Part shown: positions 20,469 to 30,430 of the stretch, in pieces | How the letters are laid out: each line of letters starts with the position of its first letter | Numbering within the stretch: the first letter of the stretch is position 1 | From: Alloascoidea africana | Taxonomy: Eukaryota; Ascomycota; Alloascoideomycetes; Alloascoideales; Alloascoideaceae | NCBI GenBank assembly: GCA_030581615.1 | Contig: JAKTTT010000070.1 | Span: 43,494 to 107,493, forward strand | Length of the DNA stretch: 64,000 nt | Direction of reading: 5' to 3' | Position numbers and translations under genes: made by a program | The notes under the pieces: model-generated | Told to the model about the DNA's origin: nothing | The model's database searches: none | The model's input: only the letters and a program-made list of their open reading frames with translations

Positions 20469-22091
20469 ATGAAATTTGATGTCAAAGCTGCAATCTTGCT
20501 TCTTGCAAGTAGTCCTCTCGGGTTTGGAAGCGTTATTAACCACCCGGGTTCTTCATCTCAATTTGTTAAAAGAACAAGCCAGGACAACGTAGCGGGAGAA
20601 ATCAAAGAACAAGCACAGTCCGCCTTAAGAAGAGTAGTCGAGGTACTTGGGGATGAAAACGGAGAGGCTCAATTGTCGGAAACATCTCAATTGTGGACCG
20701 AAGTCGCTCAAGAAGTTCCTAATTTGGTAGAGTTTGTGGAGGAAAAACTCAGTTCCGAAAGCGGGAAACAAGCTGACCCAGAACTTGCAAATGAAATCAA
20801 GTGGGATTACCAATTGACAAAGCCCGATCTTGTGCCTGGGGGTACTCTCCGATCTAAAGCCCCAAATCCAGAGGTTTTGGGACTTGACAAAGTAAAACAA
20901 TACTCTGGGTACTTGGACATTGAGGAACAAGACAAACATTTCTTTTACTGGTTCTTTGAGTCTCGCAATGACCCCTCCACTGACCCCGTTATTTTGTGGC
21001 TTAATGGTGGACCAGGCTGTTCCTCACTTAATGGCCTTTTTTTTGAATTGGGACCTTCTCTGATTATAGACACTGATGAGCCTGTTTACAACAAGTTTTC
21101 ATGGAACAGTAACGCAAGCGTTATTTTCTTGGACCAGCCTGTGAATGTTGGCTTTTCATACTCCAAACAATCTAAAATCTCAAACACTAAAGATGCTGCA
21201 GTTGACTTTTTTGCGTTTTTGACCCTGTTCTTTGAACAGTTTCCAGAGTACAGCCACCTACCACTTCATATTGCTGGTGAATCGTATGCAGGCCATTACA
21301 TTCCTTCTTTTGCTTCTTATCTTTTGAAACAACAGAATAAAAACTTCAACCTTTCGTCGATCCTTGTTGGCAACGGCTGGACTGATCCTTTGGTTCAGTA
21401 CAAGTACTATCAGCCCATGGCTTGTGGAGAAGGCGGACATCCTTCTGTTCTACCCCCAAGTACCTGTCAGAGAATGAAGGATGCATACCCCAACTGTGAA
21501 AGGATGGTTCAAAGATGCTATGATTATCCGAGTGCTTTCACATGCTATCCAGGACAGGCATACTGTGAATACCAACTTAGTACTCCTTATTCCAGAACGG
21601 GCAGAAATGTGTACGATATTCGAGCAATGGGAGGTTACTCTGATGAGAAGTTTGTGAATTACCTAAACCGCAAAGATGTTCAGGTAGCAATTGGCGCAGA
21701 AGTGAGCAAATTCACAACCTGCAGTTACACTGTTGGAAGGGATTTTTCAAGCACATTTGATAGAATCTTGCCTTTTAAAGAAGATGTTGCCCAGGTTCTA
21801 CATAGTGGTGTGCCTGTATTGCTATTTGAGGGCGACAAGGACTTTATTTGCAACTGGCTGGGCAACGAGGCTTGGGCAGAGCAATTGGAATGGGAAGGAA
21901 AGCAACAATTCCAATCAGCGTCTTTTTCGGACTGGCACACAGAGGATGGAGTTCTTGCTGGTTCAGTTAAGTCTGCTTCCAATTTGACCTTTTTGAGAGC
22001 TTTTGAAGCTGGGCATATGGTTCCTTACAACCAGCCTGCCAATGGTCTCGATATGGTAAACAAATGGATTTTTGGCAAATCTTTTGCATAG
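20469..22091 (+). CDS. PRC1: Carboxypeptidase Y, vacuolar serine carboxypeptidase
   Basis: 540 residues, S10 family. Signal peptide at about 1-20 (AAILLLASSPLGFG), then a propeptide to about residue 115 and the mature enzyme, which removes C-terminal residues from peptides in the vacuole. Catalytic triad visible: Ser272 in AGESYAGHY, Asp458 in EGDKDFICNWLGN and His516 in EAGHMVPYNQP. Oxyanion and substrate-binding signature WLNGGPGCSSLNGLFFELGP at 178-197. Many Cys in 319-366 fit the CPY disulfides. A VKR site at 33-35 could be processed by a Kex2-type protease. The QRPL sorting signal of baker's yeast is not seen. CTG encodes the Leu of NWLGN, evidence for the standard code. Confidence 0.95.
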   Translation: MKFDVKAAILLLASSPLGFGSVINHPGSSSQFVKRTSQDNVAGEIKEQAQSALRRVVEVLGDENGEAQLSETSQLWTEVAQEVPNLVEFVEEKLSSESGKQADPELANEIKWDYQLTKPDLVPGGTLRSKAPNPEVLGLDKVKQYSGYLDIEEQDKHFFYWFFESRNDPSTDPVILWLNGGPGCSSLNGLFFELGPSLIIDTDEPVYNKFSWNSNASVIFLDQPVNVGFSYSKQSKISNTKDAAVDFFAFLTLFFEQFPEYSHLPLHIAGESYAGHYIPSFASYLLKQQNKNFNLSSILVGNGWTDPLVQYKYYQPMACGEGGHPSVLPPSTCQRMKDAYPNCERMVQRCYDYPSAFTCYPGQAYCEYQLSTPYSRTGRNVYDIRAMGGYSDEKFVNYLNRKDVQVAIGAEVSKFTTCSYTVGRDFSSTFDRILPFKEDVAQVLHSGVPVLLFEGDKDFICNWLGNEAWAEQLEWEGKQQFQSASFSDWHTEDGVLAGSVKSASNLTFLRAFEAGHMVPYNQPANGLDMVNKWIFGKSFA

Positions 22092-22457
22092 GTACCTATT
22101 TTTGTGTAGTATTTAGTATTAGTTGAGACAGAAAGAGAAATTTTACCTTTCGCCTCCCTATATGATTGTACACCTCCCATCAAGGGAAGCAAGCAAATGC
22201 AGGTGTGTGGTAGGACACACTTCACTGATAAATCTACCAGCTACTGTTCTCCCTTGCAAAGTCCAGATATCGAATACACTATTCTTCGAGGAATTCATTG
22301 ACTAACGTAAATCAGACTTGAAAGAGATTAGAGCTTAGAACAGCATTACGTCGAATAGTTGTGTCTCTCCTCATCTCGTTATAACGGCGGTCCCTTTTTC
22401 AACTTACAGGATTAACTACGTTGGATAGGGCCACACTAGTTAAACTTAAACAGCACA
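22092..22457. other. Short intergenic spacer
   Basis: 3' region of carboxypeptidase Y and promoter of the mannosyltransferase gene; no gene seen. Confidence 0.7.
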
Positions 22458-23841
22458 ATGGGGCAAGATAATCGGAATAGAATATTGCAGTTACTACCAA
22501 GCCTCTTGCTTGTTATTTCGTTTATTTGGTGTAATTATTTTTTGGATGATAAAGGAGAAAGTGGTTTAAGAAGTGCAAGTGTGTTGGCGCATGGAACAAG
22601 TGAAACATGGGGTTCTCATGCTATCGAAACATGCTCGAAGAACAGAACTCAAATAGGTTATGAGAAAGCTGCCATTGTCATGTTGGTTCGAAATCGAGAG
22701 CTCCAGGGCGCGTTGAGTACGATGAGACAGTTGGAGGATAGGTTTAATCGCAACTACAGGTATCCTTGGGTTTTCTTGAACGACAAACCCTTTACCAAGG
22801 AGGTGAGCACCAAGCTACCTGCTGCATTATTTGATTAACTTTATGACACTTTGTTCCTAACGCAGATAGCGACTACTCAGTTCAAGATCTTAACTACGGG
22901 GCTTGCATCTGGTAAAACTGAATATGGTCTAATTCCTCCCGAGGATTGGAATAGACCTAGCTGGATTAACGAAACGAAGATGACTTCAAGCATGACACAG
23001 ATGACAAAAGAAAACGTCATCTATGGAGACTCTCTTTCGTATAGGAATATGTGCCGGTTCAATTCTGGATTTTTCTTTCGTCAAAACTTGCTCTTGAAGT
23101 ATGACTACTACTTTAGAGTTGAGCCTGATGTCAATTTCTACTGTGATTTTCTTTAGTGAGTGCTGTTCATTGCCTTTCTATTTATTACTACCGTTAACAA
23201 TAAAAAAGCGATCCATTCACTTTTTTGAGAACCAGGAACAAAACATATGGTTTTGTAATATCAATTTATGAAGACGAAAGAACAGTTCCTACTTTATGGA
23301 ACGAAACCGCTCATTTCTTTTTTGACTCACACTCGGAGTTTTTGTTTTCCCCCAATTCGCTCAAGTTCATCACGGATAAGAATCCACTGGATCTTTCGAT
23401 AGTCCCCAATACGACATCCCCTTACAACATGTGCCATTTCTGGAGCAACTTTGAGATTGCAGATTTGAGCTTTTTCCGGTCTCAGGGCTACCTACAATAT
23501 TTTGAGCATTTGGATAGATCTGGTGGTTTTTACTACGAGGTGAGCAGTAACAGAGAGTCTCATATTTTCATTATTGGTACCTGAAAACTAACAAACGTCA
23601 GAGATGGGGAGACGCTCCAGTTCACACACTAGCACTGTCGTTAATGCTTCCGCCCAGCAGCATTCACCACTTTGAAGACCTTGGATATATGCATGCCCCT
23701 TTCCAACGGTGTCCCTATGATGAGTCGCTCTATGCCGATGGCCATTGCCTGTGTCCTCCAAGACAGAACTTTGACACTTTTCGTGATTCCTGCCTCCCGC
23801 GCTGGTGGAGAACGGGTGGAAAGAGGTTTCTCCACGCATGA
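22458..23841 (+). CDS. Kre2/Ktr family alpha-1,2-mannosyltransferase, 4 exons
   Basis: 401 residues after splicing. Exons: 22458-22802, 22866-23155, 23209-23539 and 23602-23841. Introns of 63, 53 and 62 nt start GTGAGC, GTGAGT and GTGAGC. Their ends are CCTAACGCAG, GTTAACAATAAAAAAG and ACTAACAAACGTCAG. Type II Golgi glycosyltransferase of GT15: short cytosolic tail, anchor at about 10-27 (LLPSLLLVISFIWCNYFL), then the catalytic domain. Motifs: YFRVEPDVNFYCDF (sugar-nucleotide/metal site), NKTYGFVISIYED, MCHFWSNFEIADLSFFRS with the presumed catalytic Glu, and RWGDAPVHTLALSLML across the last junction. It extends O- or N-linked mannose chains on secreted proteins. The paralogue (KRE2, KTR1, KTR3 and so on) cannot be fixed by eye. 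Confidence 0.92.
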
Positions 23842-23935
23842 CGTCCACTGCAGTTATGCGCGGTGGGGGCTCTTTCCAAAGCCAACGGAAACCGAACCCG
23901 AAACTAGAACCCCGTTTTCCTCCACAGACTCCATC

Positions 23936-24562
23936 ATGACAAGTCTCTCGGCCTCAGGAACGCTCAAGAATGCTGTTCGTCCTCTCATGCGAGGACCTCT
24001 TTCAGGAATTGGGCCAGCTGCATCCACGAGAAGAGTTTGCCCACAGCCTCGAATTGGAGCCTCCAACCATGCCGTTTGTACCCCACAAATTAGTGCATCT
24101 TTCTCAACAACGGCAATGGCCGCGGCAAAAGGCGACGATTCAACCATCGACTTTTACAAGATTCCAACCCGAATCTGGGAGCAGAAACCGATAGAGGCGG
24201 TAATTAAGATCCCTAGCCTGACGAGGGAATCCAGCTCCCGTGCTGCTAATAGTCGCAATCGCCCCCGTGCATTCAACTCAAGTTCGTCAACTGTCGGCCA
24301 CACGGAAGATCTTGTCCAAGTTGCACATGGCCAGGACGGGACTGTTGTGACAAAGATTTTGGATACCGCGGATGCCCATTTTAATCCGGAGGCAAACCAC
24401 AATGAGCATGTTTCGTCGTCGGCTACTGCTAATGGCAAAGGAAATGGAGAGCAGAAATCCGAGTTTGGTAATTCTGATAGGCAATTTCTTAGCATTTTTG
24501 GGATTGGAGTTTTGGCATGGTGGTTTCTTATTCCTGGAAGGAAACCAAAAGAAATTCATTGA
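23936..24562 (+). CDS. Unrecognised protein, possible mitochondrial membrane protein
   Basis: 208 residues from the ATG at 23936; the frame is open further upstream but that part overlaps the last KTR exon. Residues 1-60 have many Arg, Ser, Ala and Thr and no acidic residue before about 68, which looks like a mitochondrial presequence (TSLSASGTLKNAVRPLMRG). A polar middle part follows, then one hydrophobic segment near the C-terminus (FLSIFGIGVLAWWFLIPG, about 183-200) and a short basic tail. No family was recognised. It starts 94 bases after the KTR stop codon, same strand. The 3' end is followed by an AT-rich stretch before the convergent MSC2 gene. Confidence 0.6.
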   Translation: MTSLSASGTLKNAVRPLMRGPLSGIGPAASTRRVCPQPRIGASNHAVCTPQISASFSTTAMAAAKGDDSTIDFYKIPTRIWEQKPIEAVIKIPSLTRESSSRAANSRNRPRAFNSSSSTVGHTEDLVQVAHGQDGTVVTKILDTADAHFNPEANHNEHVSSSATANGKGNGEQKSEFGNSDRQFLSIFGIGVLAWWFLIPGRKPKEIH

Positions 24563-24688
24563 TTTTTAGGGCATAAGTTTTGATGATACATACATTGTCC
24601 CTCTAATAAGTACAACTTTCCCCCCTTTGTTGCATATACTACTATAGTATTGAATAGAAATTGAAACAAAAATGCTATGTCTACAGTT

Positions 24689-27475
24689 TCAATGCCACAT
24701 GACCCCATCCGAATCCACTTGGACAAAAACGTTTTCCATCTTATGTTCCTTCAAAATAATTTCAGCTTGTCGTTTGACGAGGGGTCCGATGTCTCCTTCG
24801 TATTCAGCATAATGAATATGAATTGATCCCCGGATCATTGTGCCATCATTCCATAGCCTTGGGGCGGCGATATTTGTAACTCCTGGAATCCGCGCAATCT
24901 CATCTATCACATCGCGAGTTTTCAATTCTTGGCGTCTGTTGATCACCAGGAGAAGACTACTGCCGGTGGATTGGATCAAAGGGATTGAAGAAACACAGAT
25001 CAGACCTGCAATCAAGAGAGAAGCAGCTGGATCAAATATGGACCAATGGAATCTGCTTGTTAAGATTGTAGAAACAATGACGCCTACTGAGCCTAATGTG
25101 TCTGCCAAAATGTGAAGAAACAATCCCTTCATATTTTCGCTTTCCCCTGAACAAGAATCATCATGAGTATGGCTGTGGCCGTGATTATGTGAATGACTAT
25201 GGCCATGAGAGCGTGAATTCTCATGCGAGTGCTCATGAGTATGTCCATGGTTGAAGGCAAAAATTCCCACAATGTTGACTAGCAAACCCAAAATGCTCAC
25301 GACCAATAATTCACTCGTTCTTTGTAGAACGACGGGATGTAAAACTCTTTGTAAAGCCTCGATGAAAATTCCCGCCGAAATTCCTATTAACAAGCAGCCG
25401 TTTGCAAAACCAGAAAGAGACTCGACTTTTGCTAGACCATAGGGAAATTTGCTTGACTGCGGCAACTTAGACCATATACTCGCAACAAGACCAACAACCA
25501 GGGCAATACAGTCAATAAGCATATGTATGCTATCTGATAACAAACCAAGAGAGTTTGAAAGAATTGAATACAGAAACTGAATCAACATGAAGGAAAAGTT
25601 TAACAGGAGAAAGTAGAAAATGTTTCGCGTATCTTTGTGTTCTAGCATTATACCCAAAAGCTCGTTACTATCATTAGCCGGACTATCTTCATCCTCTTCT
25701 GCACGGCCATTGATATAGTCACTTCCTGGCTGGCGTTGCCTTTTCACAAGGATAGACATGGATCCGATTATCAGCTCCCGTAGATCAAAAGAAGAAGGAA
25801 TAATCATCCATTCTAATACGCCTGCGATTGTGGCACTAACGAGCCCGCTCATTCTTGATTCAGATTGCACCAAGCCATATCTCAAAATGAGAAAAACTGA
25901 TTCACATCCTGATGAGGCTAGGAGAAGTATGGGATGTTTTTCTGTTGTCTCCCATACAACATACAATAGGGGTATGACGAGTAAAAGAAGCAATAATAAT
26001 AATGGCAATGATATTGTGGTTCTTGGTGAAGCATTCGTTAGAGATGAGGAACTGTAAGTAGAAAAAGGTCTGAACAAGACAGAAGACGCATGCGCTATTG
26101 CAATGTATGAGGGTATGATAAAAAGCTTATTGGTTTCTGGAAAGCTCAAGGTGAATAAATTAGTATTTATTATCAATCTTTCAAAATCGTGACATACTTT
26201 CCAAATGATAAGCATCGTAAATCAGACAAAATAAAAGGTAAAGGGTCATCTGCCATGATTCCAGTAGCAGCCTACTCATATTCCTCAGCTTTGACATTGA
26301 CATTGACATAGATAATGGTGAATTGAACCTGACCAGTATTAAAAGAACGGTAGGCCTAAAAGCGTTGTCAATTGATCAGTCCTTACCCTCAAGATTTACT
26401 AAGATTCAGAATAAATCATACCGTGTTGGACCAAGAATAGTAGATGAAAAATGGAACGCAAAAAGTGCAAATCCAAATTCCACCATCCATTTGTGAGTAC
26501 TTTTCACTGATTTATATGAGTTTAACCTGCTCTTTCATTTTTGTATCCACGATTAGTAAAACACAATTGTAATGAACCTTGATATATACTCACTAATATT
26601 CCCACTTTCATACAGATGGAACAACAGAATAAACCAATAAATGCAAACATCAGAGAGGTTGCTAATCTCGCATGAAGAAGTGTCTCCATTTTCGATTCTT
26701 TAATCAATGCCTTGCTCAAAACAAGACAAGCTGGGAGTGCCAATAAGGGTGGGAAAGACTCAATTGACATTGATCCCCTCCGATCATCCGCTTCATTGTT
26801 ATCTAGCAAAGACCCTTCAAGTTTTGATGAAGAGGATTGCGGTATAGTTGATGATGATCGAGTCTTGGTCCGATCTTGATCCGAGATAATCGTAGATTTA
26901 GAGTGTGGTATTGGAGACAATGGTGACTGCATAACAGGACCTACTGCTGTATTTAAAAAAGGTATTGCGCCAATGTTCAAGTTCATGGGCGTGAAGGCCT
27001 GTAGTATAGAATCACGGGCTTCATCATTGAAAAAATTTCCATCTAGTCGAGGTTCAGTGCTTGTTTTCAACCCTTCCAGTAAATTTCCAAAAGAATGATG
27101 TCTCCCTCTTCTACCCTTGTCTGCCGTTATGGCAGACTTCAATGCTCTCTCAGCTTGGCATTCCTTATTTCCCTCGTTGGTATCAGTAGCGAATTCACTG
27201 TTATCTCCTGTCCGTAAAAGCGAATAACTTCGGCTAATCTTTATCCTCGGTATTGCATTCTTAGTTTTATACCTTGGTGATCTATTCACAGGCGTTGACG
27301 TTGAAAATCTAGTTTCGACAGTCGTACTCATTGGCAGATTAGTCCCAGTTCCAGTGCGGATTCCTTCGATCAATATTTTTGGAGGTCTCTTGCTGGGAAT
27401 ATCGGTTGACCATTCACCATCTCTATGAGGAGAATAGTAGTCAGAATTTCCCAAGGAAGACTCTATGTTTCTCAT
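24689..27475 (-). CDS. MSC2: MSC2-like ER zinc transporter (CDF family), 4 exons
   Basis: 865 residues after splicing two long frames and two short exons. Exons on the minus strand: 27475-26594, 26531-26422, 26355-26198 and 26136-24689. Introns of 62, 66 and 61 nt begin GTGAGT, GTATGA and GTATGT; ACTAAT branch sites are seen in the first and third. All joins keep the frame. The N-terminal 240 residues are Ser-rich and cytosolic-looking, then several membrane segments (from about 243 on), then the CDF domain. The two zinc-site signatures are DSIHMLIDC and HILADTLGS. A His-rich loop (HGHTHEHSHE...) lies between them. Msc2 forms a heteromer with Zrg17 and moves zinc into the ER. Yeast Msc2 has 724 residues and the same two-part design. 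Confidence 0.88.
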
Positions 27476-27787
27476 TTCTGTTATAGAATCAATATGAAGT
27501 AAAACCTTGACTTTGATGAAGCTGTTGGTGGGTTTTGGCTAAAGCAAGGCGTTTCTTTTAGGTATGCTGATGTGTTTCAATTAATAGCTTAGCATCAACT
27601 TTGCAACCAAAGACAAATCAAACGCTTGTATAAATAACTAAACAAAAGCATCTTGTTTATTTTCTTCTATAGTACAGTAACAATTCTTTCATTCATAAAC
27701 CCACAAAATAGCAGTAAAAAAAGTGTGATAGGCGTCCACTGAATAGAGAAGAGGAAAATAAAAACTAACAGATTCGAGGCTGTTGAA
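27476..27787. other. Intergenic spacer
   Basis: Between two minus-strand genes; it holds the MSC2 promoter and the sirtuin 3' end. Nothing else seen. Confidence 0.7.
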
Positions 27788-29425
27788 TCAATCTACATTT
27801 CTCGCCTTCTTGATGCTTTTCTCTTCCTCACTTGGCTCCGTTTTGGAGCAAACGGGAATTTTGATTTTCCTCTTGCCAGCCTGCAAACCATGCTTTGTAT
27901 GTATTGCCTGAATAGGCTCTTTCTTCGTTGTGGTCACCGTTTTGGTTCGCGCTTTCGGCTTGGGCTTTGTGTATGCAACAGGCAATTCATTGCTTTCGTT
28001 GACTTCTTCCAACTTCACAGATTTATCCTTTTCCTGTTGCTTTGCAAGCTTCCTCTTGAGAGCTTGTTGTCGCTTCTTGTCTAGTTTTGCCAATTTATCC
28101 CTATGTTCTTTGTTCAGTTCGTAGTCATCGAGCAATTGTGGAATCATTTGGCAATCTCCTTTCACAATAAGATCAAAGCAACCTTCAAACTCTCTTTTAT
28201 TCACCTTTGGTTCCTCCACATTCAGCCATACAACGCCACCATTGTTTGCATGAACTGCATTTGACAGTTCTTTCACTAGTCTCTTCACTCCCGGTATTTT
28301 TAATGTTGTTCCTACAACTATCAAACCATCAGGTCGTGCGTGCAAGTCGCTGTTTGAAATTTTGCCTATTATTTCGCCATCAGGATGAAATTCATTATAA
28401 AGGACGATACGTGGTCGAAGCTTCCCAACACCTTGCTGTCTCTTCCCTACTACTGCCCTCACTCCTTCCAATTCTTGGCATTCAGGGCATTCGGGGGCAT
28501 CGTCACCTAGGAATAGTTCGGGTTTCAAAGGAGCAAACCAACGGCATTTAGAACAAGTCATATACGATACTGTCCCATGTAATTGAACTGTGGTTGGCCA
28601 AGGTTGGCGGGAATGTAAAGGGACTTTGGTCTCTAGTCCTGGTAGGTTGGTTTCTAAGCAGTCAATGTTTTGGGTATAAAGACGTAGTAGTCGATGATCT
28701 TCAGATATCTTACTCAGAAACTTGTGAAAGTTTGTCGGTTGTACTCGATCGCATAATCCATAGAGATCCCTGACCATCTTGTGAAATCGCCCAGTCATTG
28801 AAGAATCTCTGTAGACACTACAATCAAACATATCTTTGCCTGATGATTTCTTAAGGGCAAGATCTGATTTCAATGTCGTAAACAATCCTGTTGAAGAACG
28901 AAAGTCTGGTATCCCGGCAGCAACACTAATCCCCGCTCCAGATATGACGACCAATTTTCTTGCATATCTAAATAGATAGTGAAGATAGCCCAAATCATCC
29001 AGCGAAATACCATTTACATCTACAAACTGCTGAAATGTCATAGACTGATCACCTCCAAACGAAGAAATATCCAGTAGGGTGTCGGACTCTGGCTCATAGA
29101 GTCTTCTAGGCTTTCTTGTATATTTAGGCTTTGGCTTCACTTTGTCCGTTGCCTTTGTTATAGGTGCCGTGCTCTCTTCTGATGTGCCTAATATGCTCGG
29201 ATTTACTTCTGACTTTTTTTTTAACTCCTGGTTTTCATTTTTGATTGCTTCTTGGGAGTTCAGGGGATTGATTAGATTGTTTGCTTTATTATGCTGACAT
29301 TCTTTGAGTTGTCCATGATTCATACTACTTGACTCTGAAAATGTAGACTTTTCATGTGTTGAGTACGAAAAGGATGGATAGGAAAGAAGATCTTTATGAC
29401 AATTTCTGATCACTTCAGTACTCAT
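27788..29425 (-). CDS. Sirtuin, Hst3/Hst4-type NAD-dependent histone deacetylase
   Basis: 545 residues from the ATG at 29425; the five codons before it start with TTG. Sir2 core at about 145-440. Motifs in order: VVISGAGISVAAGIPDFRSS (NAD binding), YTQNIDCLE, VQLHGTVSYM with the catalytic His, zinc Cys pairs CSKC and CPEC, VGTTLKIPG and VVWLNVEEP. The stretch GLFTTLKSD and the long linker after the GIPDFRSS box fit the Hst3/Hst4 branch, which removes acetyl from H3-K56 in the nucleus. The C-terminal 100 residues are Lys/Glu-rich and coiled-coil-like, with basic clusters that could be nuclear localisation signals. The N-terminal 100 residues are Ser/Asn/Lys-rich. Confidence 0.9.
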   Translation of the reverse strand: MSTEVIRNCHKDLLSYPSFSYSTHEKSTFSESSSMNHGQLKECQHNKANNLINPLNSQEAIKNENQELKKKSEVNPSILGTSEESTAPITKATDKVKPKPKYTRKPRRLYEPESDTLLDISSFGGDQSMTFQQFVDVNGISLDDLGYLHYLFRYARKLVVISGAGISVAAGIPDFRSSTGLFTTLKSDLALKKSSGKDMFDCSVYRDSSMTGRFHKMVRDLYGLCDRVQPTNFHKFLSKISEDHRLLRLYTQNIDCLETNLPGLETKVPLHSRQPWPTTVQLHGTVSYMTCSKCRWFAPLKPELFLGDDAPECPECQELEGVRAVVGKRQQGVGKLRPRIVLYNEFHPDGEIIGKISNSDLHARPDGLIVVGTTLKIPGVKRLVKELSNAVHANNGGVVWLNVEEPKVNKREFEGCFDLIVKGDCQMIPQLLDDYELNKEHRDKLAKLDKKRQQALKRKLAKQQEKDKSVKLEEVNESNELPVAYTKPKPKARTKTVTTTKKEPIQAIHTKHGLQAGKRKIKIPVCSKTEPSEEEKSIKKARNVD

Positions 29426-29615
29426 TTGGTCCTTAAACAAGTTCGGACATATGTCTAAGCTCTTGGAGAAGTAACGGTATCAAGAAGTGTGCAATAAACA
29501 AATGCTGTACATATAGGAATAGAGTGTAAAACTCAGCACTTCATGTATAACCATGATCTCAGAACAACACAACATGTGTACTAATCAATTAGTAACCAAC
29601 CACTTTGGCGGTTAC

Positions 29616-30010
29616 TCAGGCAAAATCTTGATAACTTGATAGAGCATCCTCCTTTCTAACTTGATCTGCGTATGAGATCTCTTCTTTCTCTACAACGACA
29701 ATTTCCATCGACTCATAAATTTCCCAACCGTGCTCTTCAAAGGCAGCAATAAATTCTTTCAATGTGTGTTTGTTAATGATTGCCCTTCCAGGATCACCAT
29801 TTTCACTGTCACGGGCGAGCAGTTCACTCTCAAGTTTAAGCCTCGAATTGCCCTTCAATCTTAAATATGTCCCCCGTTTCCTGAATGCCACATATCAATT
29901 TATAGGATTATAGAACTTGTAATCCCAAACAGGATGTCCATTGGAGAAGTGCACTCTTTTCATTTGACCTTCCTCGTTCTCGAATAAAGTCCGAGCAGTC
30001 AGATTGCTGG
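29616..30010 (-). pseudogene. Unrecognised, possibly broken reading frame
   Basis: A 91-codon frame at 29616-29891 lacks an ATG. The same frame runs on upstream to about 30010, interrupted only by TGA at 29895-29897. An ATG at 29963 gives 22 residues (MKRVHFSNGHPVWDYKF...) before that TGA. The main part is hydrophilic and well balanced (LESELLARDSENGDPGRAII, then a helical FIAAFEEHGWEIY). No family was recognised, and no good intron was found that removes the stop. It lies beside retroelement remains, so it may be a decayed gene or part of an element. A sequencing error or a real short protein cannot be excluded. Confidence 0.35.
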
Positions 30011-30221
30011 TACATCAGCTTCTGGAAAACAAGTGAAAACTTCTTGAGACAGGGATATGCTTGGACCAAGGAAAATTGTCACTTGATGCAAATGGTTACA
30101 GTAGAATGCGGGCTCTGAAGAAAAATGGTTTGAATGGAAATTTATTGAAGAACCTTGGAAAACCTTTGTGTTATGGTATTGCATTTCTGACGAGGACAGA
30201 TTTGAAGGTTGTGGGTCGGTA

Positions 30222-30430
30222 ACTTCCTGGTGGTCGATGCTTCTCTTTGCGTATAACTCTGAGCAACTAATCGGCCCTTAAAGAGGCCGCTGTCTTTGAT
30301 GGTAAACACCCAGCGACATCCCAAAGGCCTTCGTCCCGGGGTGTTCACGATCAAGGACAGCGGCCTCTTTAAGGGCCCTATTGTTGCTCATTTTATACGC
30401 AGAGAGAAGGCATCGGCTACCAGGAAACTT
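30222..30430. repeat. Inverted duplication inside a copia reverse-transcriptase remnant
   Basis: Left arm about 30222-30309 and right arm about 30341-30430 are near-identical in opposite orientation, with a roughly 30-base spacer. Both encode VFTIKDSGLFKG, the start of a Ty1/copia reverse transcriptase. The left copy on the minus strand also has GRRPLGCRWVF before it. In the right copy, the plus-strand remnant begins exactly where the spacer ends. Confidence 0.85.

Noticed and set aside
23672-23935. Upstream extension of the unknown 208-residue frame
   Set aside because: It lies mostly inside the last KTR exon in another frame; the KTR frame has the family motifs.
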